Positions 10,144 to 17,793 of a DNA stretch of 64,000 nucleotides are shown piece after piece (within the stretch, counting starts at the first letter, position 1; each line of letters opens with the position of its first letter). The stretch lies in contig NZ_SUMC01000029.1 in the NCBI RefSeq assembly GCF_005047355.1, forward strand, positions 1 through 64,000, given 5' to 3'. Origin of the DNA: Actinacidiphila oryziradicis (lineage in GTDB: Bacteria > Actinomycetota > Actinomycetes > Streptomycetales > Streptomycetaceae). The position numbers and the translations under genes were made by a program. The notes under the pieces were generated by a model. The model had not been told where the DNA came from. It saw nothing but the letters and a program-made list of their open reading frames with translations, and did not search any database.

Positions 10144-10763
10144 CCCCTCCGCCGCGCCTGCGGGCGGCTCGTCAGCATGATCCTGCCACGCTCCGCGACC
10201 GGCCCGCAGCGGGAAATCACCATAGATTGGCGGTAGTTGTTGGACCTGACTGATTCCTGCTGCGTTGTACGGGATGTCACACAACTGGGTCTTGGCGACA
10301 TGGCGCGGGCTGAGTGACCCGCAGCGACACATCACCACCTCGTCCTGACGAGCCCGAGCGTCCGGCCAGGCAGGTCGGAGAACGTCGCCAAGGCTAGAGT
10401 CTCGGCGTTGGGTGAAATCTGGTTCTGGACTGCGGTTCAACCGATGCCGACATATAGCCCGGCGGCCAAGAGGCGGGCAGTCGCAACGCATACGCCACCC
10501 TGATCGAGGCAGCGACCCGCCCGCATGCCCGGGAACTCGACCGCCATCTGGGCATCGGAGGCAGCTGCCCGCTCAACCGGCAGCTTGGTCTCGCGCTGAC
10601 TTCCTACCTTCTCGAAGGATGGGACCCACCCCAAGATCTCTGCCTGGCCGTCGAGTAGTCAGCCCTAGAAATGACAAAGATCCCATCCGATCGCGACGAT
10701 CGGCGGGATCTCGTCAACCGCTCCCGCTAACTCAAGAACGGCTTTGGGCGGTCGGGGCGGGAT
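10144..10763. other. Degraded interval with one plus-strand remnant
   Basis: No intact gene. The only coding-like signal is the plus-strand fragment annotated separately at 10466-10658. The upstream part (10144-10460) is an open minus-strand extension of the preceding gene without recognisable features. Confidence 0.4.
10466..10658 (+). pseudogene. C-terminal remnant of an unidentified protein
   Basis: The frame reads RNAYATLIEAATRPHARELD, then continues for about 35 more residues (SYLLEGWDPPQDLCLAVE) and stops at TAG 10656-10658. Composition is protein-like but the frame is closed upstream by a stop with no ATG or GTG. It is probably the tail of a gene that has lost its front. Confidence 0.3.
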
Positions 10764-11085
10764 TTAGTCGGCGAGCAACTCCAGGACGACGGTGGCGAGG
10801 GTGAGGGCGGAGTGCAGGCCGGTTACCTCGTGCACGGTGGGGGTGGACGACGGTGCTCCAGTCGCCGGTCAGGCCGGGCCAGATGGCCAGCACGACCTCC
10901 GCGCCAGGAAGTCCGAGGTGCGCAGTGACGTCTATGTGCCCGTCGGCGGTGGGTATCCAGCTCAGCAGGATCCGGCCGGGCGGTACACGGTCAGGATGGT
11001 CAGCGGCCATCCAGCGGACCCGGAAGGTCCCGGCAGGGATAGCGGACACGTCATGGACGAGAGCTCCTCGTACGTCGGCTGGCAT
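10764..11085 (-). pseudogene. Frameshifted small hypothetical protein of the element
   Basis: From ATG 11085 (MPADVRGALVHDV) the frame reads well through GEVVLAIWPGLTGDWSTVV-like sequence. It then shifts at a run of five C (minus strand, near 10836-10841). One C fewer restores HPTVHEVTGLHSALTLATVV, ending ELLAD at 10764. The intact product would be about 106 residues. Family and function are unknown. It precedes other leftward small genes of element type. Confidence 0.5.
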
Positions 11086-11188
11086 CGGTCGGGAGGTCAG
11101 TGACGGGAGGTCGACAAGTGACGAGCGAGCGGGTGCGGCAGCAGTGATGGGGATCCTCCAGCTGATGATCGGCAGGGAACGAAGGAGA

Positions 11189-11222
11189 CGCCCCGCGCAG
11201 GGCGGTGCGCTTGCGCGGGGCG
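11189..11222. terminator. Hairpin terminator
   Basis: An 11-bp GC-rich perfect stem (11189-11199 with 11212-11222) around a 12-base loop. It sits 20 bp past the stop of the leftward gene at 11242 and probably ends that transcript. No T-run, as is usual in Streptomyces. Confidence 0.6.
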
Positions 11223-11241
11223 GAGCCGGAAAGGACGAGGT

Positions 11242-11802
11242 TCAGGTTTTCGCGGGCTCGGTGTTGAGGAGCGCCTTGGTGAAGGCCGCGATGGCGGCGG
11301 GCGGCACGGTTGGGTCGAAGTCGGCGTGCCAGATCTCCTCGCCGTCCAAGGTGCGGCGGGCTTCGAAAGACCAGCCGCTGTCGTGGCAGCGGACCGTCAA
11401 GTGGCCTCCGGGCGCGGTGTAGACGGCAGGGAGATCGTTGTCGTCGATGGTCCAGTCGGGGCGGTGGAACAGCTCGGTGGCGATGTAGCCCGTGTCCTGG
11501 CCGTCGAGGTACCAGGGATCGCCGGTGGTGTCCGAATCAGGGGCCGGGGCCTCCGGGGCGAGACCGGTTGTCCAGTTCTCCGGGCCCCATCCGAGTTGGC
11601 GGCAGACGTCGGGGAGGAGGTGGTCCTCCTGGCCGTCGTCGGTGATGTACGCGACCGGGCCGCTGATGCCGCCGGCCTCGTGGACGCCGCCGGCGAAGTG
11701 GCTGAATGGCCAGTCGGGGTTGACGGCGAGGCGCGCCAGCAACTCGGGGTCGAGTGCTTGGAGCTGGTGAACGAGCTGGCCGACGGTGAGGGACCGGGGC
11801 AT
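11242..11802 (-). CDS. Hypothetical protein with DUF317-like C-terminus
   Basis: A 186-residue acidic soluble protein from ATG 11802 with a strong GGAGG site. The N-terminal part has a short helical motif (LTVGQLVHQLQALDPELL) often seen in element-encoded proteins. The C-terminal ~60 residues (W-rich, ending FDPTVPPAAIAAFTKALL) resemble the DUF317 pattern known from Streptomyces plasmids and integrative elements. Role unknown. It is one of a leftward series of small genes between 10.8 and 13.06 kb. Confidence 0.65.
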   Translation of the reverse strand: MPRSLTVGQLVHQLQALDPELLARLAVNPDWPFSHFAGGVHEAGGISGPVAYITDDGQEDHLLPDVCRQLGWGPENWTTGLAPEAPAPDSDTTGDPWYLDGQDTGYIATELFHRPDWTIDDNDLPAVYTAPGGHLTVRCHDSGWSFEARRTLDGEEIWHADFDPTVPPAAIAAFTKALLNTEPAKT

Positions 11803-11862
11803 GGATGACCTCCTACGGGAAGCGGAAGCGGAGAAAAGGGAAGGCGCGGGCGCCAGGGGCAG

Positions 11863-12138
11863 TCAGTCCGCGAAGCGCAGCAGCTCGCGCAGGACTGCTG
11901 GGCCGGAGTCGGTCTGGGCTTCTCGGTGAGAGGCGAGGTGCCGTTTGCGCTCGGCATCGATGTAGCCCTTGGTTCGCCCGGACAGCTCCCAAGCACCGCA
12001 GTCACACGTCGACTCGAAGCGGTAGCGACCGGGGCACTCGGGGTGGAGTGGCTTGCCGGACCTCGTGTGCTTGTGGGACTCCGGGCATTCGGTGCCGTCC
12101 TGGTGAAGGGTGACCAGGGCGGCGCGAGGGCGCGGCAT
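11863..12138 (-). CDS. Small Cys/His-containing hypothetical protein
   Basis: A 91-residue protein from ATG 12138 with a CGGAGC site. It holds paired cysteines (TECPESHKH, HPECPGRYR, STCDCGAWE) and several histidines, which suggests a small metal-binding (zinc-ribbon-like) domain, followed by a helical basic tail. Cytoplasmic, no signal peptide. It belongs to the same leftward gene set as its neighbours. Function unknown. Confidence 0.6.
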   Translation of the reverse strand: MPRPRAALVTLHQDGTECPESHKHTRSGKPLHPECPGRYRFESTCDCGAWELSGRTKGYIDAERKRHLASHREAQTDSGPAVLRELLRFAD

Positions 12139-12225
12139 GGCAGTGCTCCGTTCTTGGTACGGGCATGGGTGGGGAAGCGGTCGGCCCGGGGGAGTCCGGG
12201 CCGACCGGGCGAAGAGCGGGGTGGG

Positions 12226-12588
12226 TCAGGCGGAGAGCCGGAAGGACTGGAGGGCAAGGGCCTCGTTCTCGGTTGCCCGGACGATCAGTCCCGCCTTGGT
12301 CCGGCGCGCGAGGTTTCTGGCGGCGACGGCATCACGGATGCCGAGGGCATTGCCGATGTGCCGCGTGCGGGCGCCAGGATTCTTGGCGAGGTGGGCGACG
12401 ACGGCGGCGTCGCGTTGCAGGGACGCCTCGTAGAGGTCGGCGCTGGCGAGCAGGACGCCGCACATGGCGAGGGCGACGGCGAGAACGCGCACGATGGCAG
12501 GTTCGCCGGTGGAGGAGGCGAGGGTGGCGCTCGCCATGCCGAGGGCCGTGATACCGGCGGGGAGGAACTGGTGGAGGGGGCGCGTCAT
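12226..12588 (-). CDS. Membrane protein with C-terminal winged-helix-like region
   Basis: About 120 residues from ATG 12588 (an upstream GTG at 12600 would add four residues). Two hydrophobic helices lie near the N-terminus (ITALGMASATL; VRVLAVALAMCGVLLASA). They are followed by a soluble segment resembling a small winged helix (AAVVAHLAKNP, IGNALGIRDAVAARNLARR). Such membrane-plus-wHTH proteins occur in Streptomyces integrative elements; their role is not established. Confidence 0.6.
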   Translation of the reverse strand: MTRPLHQFLPAGITALGMASATLASSTGEPAIVRVLAVALAMCGVLLASADLYEASLQRDAAVVAHLAKNPGARTRHIGNALGIRDAVAARNLARRTKAGLIVRATENEALALQSFRLSA

Positions 12589-12659
12589 GGTGTCTTTCAC
12601 GCAGTGGGCGAGCCGGGCGGTTACGGGTGCGGGCGTGGTGGTTGGAGCGGGGGCGGGTG

Positions 12660-13057
12660 TTAGTCGTCGTACCGGTGGGGGGTGGCGATGAGGGCGGCGA
12701 GGAAACCGGCGATGGCTTCGGAGGGGGTGTCATCGCCGAAGGTCTGGGTCCAGCCGATCCCACCGCCGGGGGCGCGCTGACGGAGACGCGCCACAAGATC
12801 CGGGGCTTGCCGTTGTCCGGGGTCTCGGGCAGAAAGCCGACGTAGACGCGGCGGTCGGGGCTGGAGCAGTGCACGTTGGCGAAGTCGTCGGAGACGACCG
12901 GCCAGCCCTGGCCGCGCAGGAAGTCGGTGACCGGGTTCCCGACTCCGCCGCCGACCAGCCAGTCGCGCTCCTTGGCGGGCACGGATTCGGGTTCGCCAAA
13001 AGTGCGGAGCACGGCGGTGGAGGGGGTGGGGAGCGGAGCGGTCGAGGTGATCGTCAC
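12660..13057 (-). pseudogene. DUF317-domain protein, frameshifted
   Basis: From GTG 13057 the frame encodes a DUF317-like protein (VTDFLRGQGWPVVSDDF, YVGFLPETPDNGKPRILWRV). It goes out of frame in a C-run near 12768-12774. One additional C restores the conserved end GWTQTFGDDTPSEAIAGFLA and a stop at 12660. The intact protein would be about 132 residues. DUF317 proteins are common in Streptomyces plasmids and integrative elements, with no assigned biochemical role. Confidence 0.6.
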
Positions 13058-13421
13058 GGGCGAGCGTCCCTTCGTTGACCTGCGGGTTTTCCCGACGCCC
13101 GTACGTTGACATGGTTCTAGGCAAGGTCTCCAGTCCGTTGCCGCCCGGTCGCGTCTGCCGTGGGCGAACTTGGGCGGGCCCGGGCGGGACCCGTTGGCCG
13201 GAGACCGGCTGAAGGCGTTGCCGGTGTGGCCTGCGTGGCGCGAGGGACACGGCTGGCGGAATTCTTGCGGCTTGGCCGACCCGGACCCTCGATCGTCAAG
13301 GTCGCGCAGCTGGCGCAGATCGGATCGCGCGGGGTGCGCTTCCTGCGGGCCTGACGCGGGGGGTTGCGTGCGGTCGGACCACTGTTAAGGCCAACTCCCT
13401 GCTGTCCCAGGGATATTCACT
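13058..13421. other. Intergenic region without identified gene
   Basis: About 360 bp between the element-type leftward genes and the nuclease promoter. Short open frames are present on both strands but none has a start signal or protein-like conservation that I can recognise. Confidence 0.4.
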
Positions 13422-13459
13422 TTGCACAGCCGACAACCCGGTGTAGAACTGATGTTCTA
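13422..13459 (+). promoter_or_regulatory. Predicted promoter with overlapping LexA (SOS) box
   Basis: TTGCAC (13422-13427) and TAGAAC (13444-13449) make a -35/-10 pair with 16-bp spacing. The -10 is embedded in TAGAACTGATGTTCTA (13444-13459), whose core GAAC-N4-GTTC matches the LexA operator known from Streptomyces and other Gram-positives. LexA bound there would occlude RNA polymerase, so the nuclease gene 50 bp downstream is predicted to be induced by DNA damage. Confidence 0.55.
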
Positions 13460-13509
13460 TCTGCTACGGGGCAAGGGGCTCAGCAGCAGAGGACACCGGG
13501 GGTACACAC

Positions 13510-14736
13510 GTGATATCCAGCAGGTCCCCACGTCACCTCATAAGACGTGCACGCGTGATCGCGCTCATCACCGCAGCAACGCTTCTTCCCACGGCGGCGC
13601 TCGCCACAGCCGCCGGCAATCCCCGTCTTACGGCTCAAGGGTCGAAAGCCACCGCCTCGGAGATTCAAGGTCAAGCACCGCAGTCTCTGAACGTGGCGCA
13701 CGGCGTCGCCGCCCAGGAGGCCGACTGCCAAGCAAGGGTGGACAAAGCGCGCGAGGCAGGGTCGACGCGACCCGTGGCGTGCATGACGTGGCAGGCAGCC
13801 AGTGCGCTGGCCATCCGGCCTCAGGCCGCGTTGCCGCTCCCCTCCTGGTGCGACGACCATGGAGCCGACTCGAAGTGGTGGATGATCCGCACCCAAGCGT
13901 GCATGATCACCCCGGCCAGCCTCACGGTAACCAATCCGCAGACCGGCGAGGCGGTGGGCGGCATCAACTACCTCGTCTACGCCTACACCTACACCGACAC
14001 GAGCCTGCTGGACTGGGGATACCAGATCCAGCTGGGCATGGTCAGCAGCTGGGGCGCGGTCGCCGGAACCCAGGCGTCCGGCACGGGAGCCTGCAACGGG
14101 AAGTGCAAGGTGACGGACGCCAGTTTCCCGGCCCAGTCCTTCACCATGACCCATGACGCCGTCGGCAACTGGATCATGACGAGCACCATCGCGACCAGAC
14201 CGAAGGGCCAGCGCGGCACCGGCACCGGACAAGCCACCTGGAACTTCACCAACCCGCAGTGGGACGGCCCGTCCACCGACATGACACTCGGAACACTCGA
14301 CGTGCGCTGCGACCGCGCGCTCCCGGGGAACACCAAGCCGGGCTGCGTCATGCCGCAGTACATTCCCCAGATGGTCTACTCCAAGTCCGGCGCGTACCCG
14401 GAGCTGGCCAAACACATCGAGTACGCGCAGAACACCAAGAAGCTGCCGGGGAAGCACGGCACCACCAAATACCTGACGCGCCTCACCGACGCCGCGAAGA
14501 TCAAGAAGAACCGCAACAAGGCATGCCCGTCCAGCCTGCACCGACCGGCGGGAAAGAGCTGCGACGAGTACCCGTTCGCCTCCACCTGGCAGGGAGCCTC
14601 GACCGGCAACGGCACGTACAGCAGACGCATGATCAACGCCACGCAGAACAAGAACGGCGGGGTCGCCCTGGCCAACTTCTACATCTACAACCGGATCCTG
14701 GAGAAGGATAAGTTCCTCGTGTGGATCAAGTCCTGA
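13510..14736 (+). CDS. Secreted NucA/NucB-type deoxyribonuclease
   Basis: A 408-residue protein from GTG 13510. A basic N-region and hydrophobic core (RRARVIALITAATLLPTAAL) form a signal peptide with cleavage expected near residue 32. The middle ~300 residues are an uncharacterised secreted domain with several cysteines. The C-terminal ~75 residues match the NucA/NucB DNase domain: CDEYPFAST at about residue 351, then GGVALANFYIYNRIL and DKFLVWI. Family members are non-specific DNases of Bacillus competence and sporulation. The next gene encodes a ComJ-like protein, the inhibitor partner known for NucA in B. subtilis. A LexA-like box overlaps the promoter. A role as an exported toxin or DNA-scavenging enzyme is inferred. 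Confidence 0.82.
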   Translation: MISSRSPRHLIRRARVIALITAATLLPTAALATAAGNPRLTAQGSKATASEIQGQAPQSLNVAHGVAAQEADCQARVDKAREAGSTRPVACMTWQAASALAIRPQAALPLPSWCDDHGADSKWWMIRTQACMITPASLTVTNPQTGEAVGGINYLVYAYTYTDTSLLDWGYQIQLGMVSSWGAVAGTQASGTGACNGKCKVTDASFPAQSFTMTHDAVGNWIMTSTIATRPKGQRGTGTGQATWNFTNPQWDGPSTDMTLGTLDVRCDRALPGNTKPGCVMPQYIPQMVYSKSGAYPELAKHIEYAQNTKKLPGKHGTTKYLTRLTDAAKIKKNRNKACPSSLHRPAGKSCDEYPFASTWQGASTGNGTYSRRMINATQNKNGGVALANFYIYNRILEKDKFLVWIKS

Positions 14737-14771
14737 TCCGCCGACCGCCCTCCTCATACTGGACACCTACC

Positions 14772-15275
14772 ATGACTGACCAGGAAACCACGGCCCACGG
14801 GCCCGTCCCCGTCCACTACCACCAGTTCCACATCAGCGACCTGGAGGGCCCCGCCGGCCCCGATCTTCCCGCCGCCGGCAACGGACTGGTGGAGGTCGAG
14901 GATGGCGTGGTTCACGTCCTCACCGGCATCCACACCGGAGACGTCGAGGTGGACATCACCCTGCACGACGCCGCCCCCGCGCCGCAGCTCGACGCGTGGG
15001 ACGAGGCCGTGGAGATCTCCTTGAACTCCGCGTCGGGGGAGCTCGTGCTGCACGCCATGATGGCCGACCTGGAGGAGGAGTTCCCCGCGTTGTCGTTCAA
15101 CGGCCCCGGCGACTACCGGATACGGGTCCACGCACGGGGGCGGGACACAGCCGTCGACCTCGCCCCGGACGAGATAACCGAGTGGTACCTGCTCCAGGTA
15201 TGGCCCGACAAGCCGTCGGCAGTGGATGTCTTGAAGGCCACGGACCAGTACGGGGCGGACCAGCGGGCATCGTGA
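14772..15275 (+). CDS. ComJ/Nin-like nuclease inhibitor
   Basis: A 167-residue acidic cytosolic protein without signal peptide. ATG 14772 is the likely start, although an in-frame GTG at 14721 overlaps the nuclease gene. The opening VHYHQFHISD, the central WDEAVEISLN and the closing PGDYRIRVHARG follow the layout I recall for Bacillus ComJ (Nin), the inhibitor of the NucA nuclease, and the gene directly follows a NucA/NucB-type nuclease. It probably protects the cell from nuclease that stays inside or re-enters. The assignment rests on remembered motif order and context, not an alignment. Confidence 0.6.
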   Translation: MTDQETTAHGPVPVHYHQFHISDLEGPAGPDLPAAGNGLVEVEDGVVHVLTGIHTGDVEVDITLHDAAPAPQLDAWDEAVEISLNSASGELVLHAMMADLEEEFPALSFNGPGDYRIRVHARGRDTAVDLAPDEITEWYLLQVWPDKPSAVDVLKATDQYGADQRAS

Positions 15276-15364
15276 CCGGGCCGGTGAGAAACTCGGCATG
15301 ACGTGTGTTCGGTGGCGGGATCTGACGCCCCGGGCCGACGGAAACCGGCCGAGCTCCTTTCATT
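15276..15364. other. Short spacer before the long palindrome
   Basis: Non-coding sequence after the inhibitor gene. It carries no recognisable promoter or repeat other than the palindrome that follows; the further spacer 15409-15609 also shows no gene. Confidence 0.3.
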
Positions 15365-15408
15365 TCCCTTGGTGTGTTCCGCCGGATCCGGCGGAACACA
15401 CCAAGGGA
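15365..15408. repeat. 44-bp perfect palindrome
   Basis: The two 22-base arms (15365-15386 and 15387-15408) are exact reverse complements with no spacer, centred on GGATCC. It lies 90 bp beyond the inhibitor gene and 200 bp before the recombinase-like fragment. It could act as a terminator in RNA form. The perfect zero-loop symmetry is also typical of sites for dimeric proteins or recombination/replication origins. Confidence 0.85.
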
Positions 15409-15609
15409 CGTTGGCTTCACCGGCATGACGTTGCCGCCGCCTGGGTGGCGCCGGAGCCCCTCCGCGCCAGTGATGATCCGCCACGACCGAGCCTCGTTTT
15501 CGTCAGGCAGCAGGCACGTCGCGCGGGTAGGGGCTGACCCCTTCTCTGGAGCGGCCGGCGCGGCCTCTCCCGACCGCTGAACACACCCAGCCACAGGGGA
15601 AACACCCCG

Positions 15610-15980
15610 GTGAACGTCATCGCCCAGGACCAGCGGTGGACCATGGTGCGCCACCTCGTCCACGGCACCGACCTCGACGTCGTCGACCGCGCGGCAGGAC
15701 TGATCCTGCTGCTGTTCGCCCAGCCCCCAGCCGCATCATCCAGCTCACCACCGACCACGTCAGCGACGACGGCAGCAAGGTCACACTCCGCCTCGGCCGA
15801 GTCCCCGCAGAGCTGCCGCCGCCCCTGGACGACCTCGTCCGCCAACTCGTGCAACGCCGCCACGGCCACGCGGTGGCCAGGCCCGTTCACGAGCCGAAGT
15901 GGCTGTTCCCGGGCGGGCTCGTCGGTCGACCGCTCGCACCCGCACACCTGAGCCACCGGCTCAAAGCCGCTGGCCCCTGA
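15610..15980 (+). pseudogene. Fragment of degenerate tyrosine-recombinase-like protein, frameshifted
   Basis: From GTG 15610 the sequence reads to LILLLFAQP, then shifts in a C-run at about 15722-15727. One extra C gives QPPSRIIQLTTDHVSDDGSK and continues through PKWLFPGGLVGRPL to a stop at 15980. It aligns by eye with residues ~480-600 of the protein encoded at 254-2258 (LLLLFGVKVTRIARL; PWLFPGALPGRPI). It therefore lacks both the zinc-ribbon half and the C-terminal active-site block: a doubly truncated paralogue. Confidence 0.6.
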
Positions 15981-15989
15981 GCAGGAGCG

Positions 15990-17168
15990 ATGGCTCACCC
16001 CCGGTGTCCGGAGCATCGGCACGGCGAGTTTCCTCGCCGACGTGGGCCACGAGATCCCGACGGCCCTGCTGCCCTCGCTGCTGACCTCCACCCTCGGCGC
16101 CCCTGGCGCCGCCCTCGGCGCGATCGAGGGCGTCTCCGACGCGCTGGTCGGTGCCGCCCGGTTCGGTGGCGGCGTCCTGGCCGACGACCCGGCCCGCCGT
16201 CGCAAGGTCGCCGTCGGCGGTTACGCGACCACCGCCGTGCTCGGCGCGGCCACGGCCGGAGCGACCGCGGTCTGGCAGGTCGGCGTCCTGCAGGCCGCCG
16301 CCTGGACCGCCCGGGGTCTCCGCGTTCCCGCTCGCAACGCACTGCTCGCGGATATCGTCCCCGCCGCGGCCTACGGACGGGCTTACGGCTTCGAGCGGAT
16401 GATGGACAACCTCGGCGCGATCTTCGGCCCGCTCCTCGCCCTGGGCCTGGTGGCCTGGCTGGGCGTGACCTGGGCGATCGGCCTGTCGGTCATCCCCGGT
16501 CTGCTGGCCGCGGTCGCGATCGTCTACGCGATCCGCCACACCCCGAAGCCGACCAGCCGCGACAAGGTCCCGCTCAAGATCCGCATCCGTCCCGTCCTGC
16601 AGGGCGACCTCGGCAAGCTCATGGCCGCCGTCGCCGCCTTCGAGATCGGTAACGTCGCCGCTACCCTGCTGATCCTGCGCGCCACCGACCTGCTCGCACC
16701 CGGGCACGGCACGAAGACCGCGACCACGATCGCCCTCGGCCTCTACACCGCCTACAACCTCGCCGCCACCCTCGCGTCGATCCTCGCCGGACGCCTCGCC
16801 GACCGGCTCGGCACCCGCGGCCCCATCCAGGTCCTGGCCGGCGGCGTCGCCGCCTTCGCCCTGGCTACGGCCTGTTCACGATCAACACCGCCGCCGTCGC
16901 GTTCCTGGCCCTCCCCTTCCTCCTGGCGGGCATCGGGATCGGCGCCGTCGAGACCGCCCAGCACTCCGCCGTCGCGGCTCTCGCTCCCAAGGACCTGCGT
17001 GGCTCCGCGTTCGGCATGCTCGCCACCGTCCAGTCCCTCGGCAACCTCGCCGCCAGCACCATCGCCGGCATCCTCTGGACCGTCATCTCCCCGACGGCCG
17101 CCTTCACCTACCTCACTGCCTGGATGTTCCTGGCCCTGCTCGGGCTCGGTCTCAGTTCCCGCCACTGA
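15990..17168 (+). pseudogene. MFS transporter, frameshifted
   Basis: A twelve-helix-type MFS protein of about 390 residues, broken twice. From ATG 15990 (site CAGGAG) a C-run at 15997-16001 has one base too many to read MAHPGVRSIGTASFLADVGH. After that the frame is open through the N-terminal half (GIEGVSDALVGAARFGGG region, RVPARNALLADIV). Near 16863 one missing G breaks ALGYGLFTINTAAVAFLALP; the other frame completes the protein (VETAQHSAVAALAPKDLRG, AFTYLTAWMFLALL) and stops at 17168. The family exports drugs or metabolites; the substrate is unknown. It sits beside a small protein and a truncated merR. Confidence 0.68.
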
Positions 17169-17286
17169 CCAACCCGCGTGTGGTGCACGGCCCCGTGACG
17201 GGGCTTGCATCCGGTACCCAGGTACAGGTTTACCGTCGAAGCAGGTACCGGCATCCCGCCGCCGCCCGACGAAGTGGACCACCGCC

Positions 17287-17619
17287 ATGACCTGGGTACC
17301 GACCGCCTGCACCCTGCCGACCGCGGAGCAGCCGCTGCGGGTCGCCGAATTCGACGCCCTGTTCACCGACGCCCTCACCAGGGTGAACACGATCTCCGCC
17401 ACCCACACCCAGCTGGTGCTGGACGGGCCGGAGACGACCGAACAACGCGTCCGCGACCTTGCGGCGCGGGAGACCGGCTGCTGTTCGTTCTTCACGTTCG
17501 CCATCGATCGCGACGCCAACGGCTGGCTGCTGATGGACATCACCGTGCCCGACACCCAGTCCGAGGTCCTCAAGGCCCTGGTCGACAGGGCCACCGGCGC
17601 AGCCCACGCCCGGCCATGA
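17287..17619 (+). CDS. Small hypothetical protein with vicinal cysteines, next to merR remnant
   Basis: A 110-residue soluble protein from ATG 17287. It has a helical N-terminal half (FDALFTDALTRVNTIS) and a C-terminal half with ETGCCSFFTF around residue 73 and LLMDITVPDTQSEVLKAL. The paired cysteines would suit metal or redox sensing. The following merR-type start overlaps its stop (ATGA at 17616), an arrangement common for accessory proteins of metal-resistance operons in Streptomyces. Function is inferred only from context. Confidence 0.6.
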   Translation: MTWVPTACTLPTAEQPLRVAEFDALFTDALTRVNTISATHTQLVLDGPETTEQRVRDLAARETGCCSFFTFAIDRDANGWLLMDITVPDTQSEVLKALVDRATGAAHARP

Positions 17620-17720
17620 CGACCGGCCTGCGCAGCGGTCAGGTGGCCGAGGCCGCCGGAGTGAACCTGCAGATGGGCGTGCAACCGCTGTGCAACCGGA
17701 CAACCACGATGCGTACTTGA
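17616..17720 (+). pseudogene. Truncated MerR-family regulator (N-terminal stub)
   Basis: The start reads MTTGLRSGQVAEAAGVNLQ, the beginning of a MerR winged-helix domain, where TLRYYERRGL would be expected next. The similarity stops abruptly after ~19 residues at about 17672 and unrelated sequence (MGVQPLCNRTTTMRT) follows to a stop at 17720. That unrelated part overlaps the GGTTG-repeat motif belonging to the next module, so the breakpoint marks the junction between two acquired segments. Confidence 0.7.
17681..17706 (-). promoter_or_regulatory. Triple GGTTG-repeat operator upstream of the radical SAM operon
   Basis: On the minus strand the sequence is GGTTGTCCGGTTGCACAG followed by CGGTTGC, three GGTTG repeats spaced 8 and 11 bp. 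It matches 21 of 25 positions of the element at 23507-23531 upstream of the HTH/TPR regulator. It lies about 90 bp before the radical SAM start codon, a likely promoter-proximal position. Confidence 0.6.
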
Positions 17721-17793
17721 GTACCCCCTGACCGCCTGCCGAGACTGGGCACACGGCCGGATCGCCGGTTCGGCCATGGGAGGGAGATGCCGC

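Noticed and set aside
13160..13354. Small plus-strand gene before the nuclease promoter
   Set aside because: Open frame without ribosome binding site or protein-like conservation; overlapping frames on both strands are equally open.
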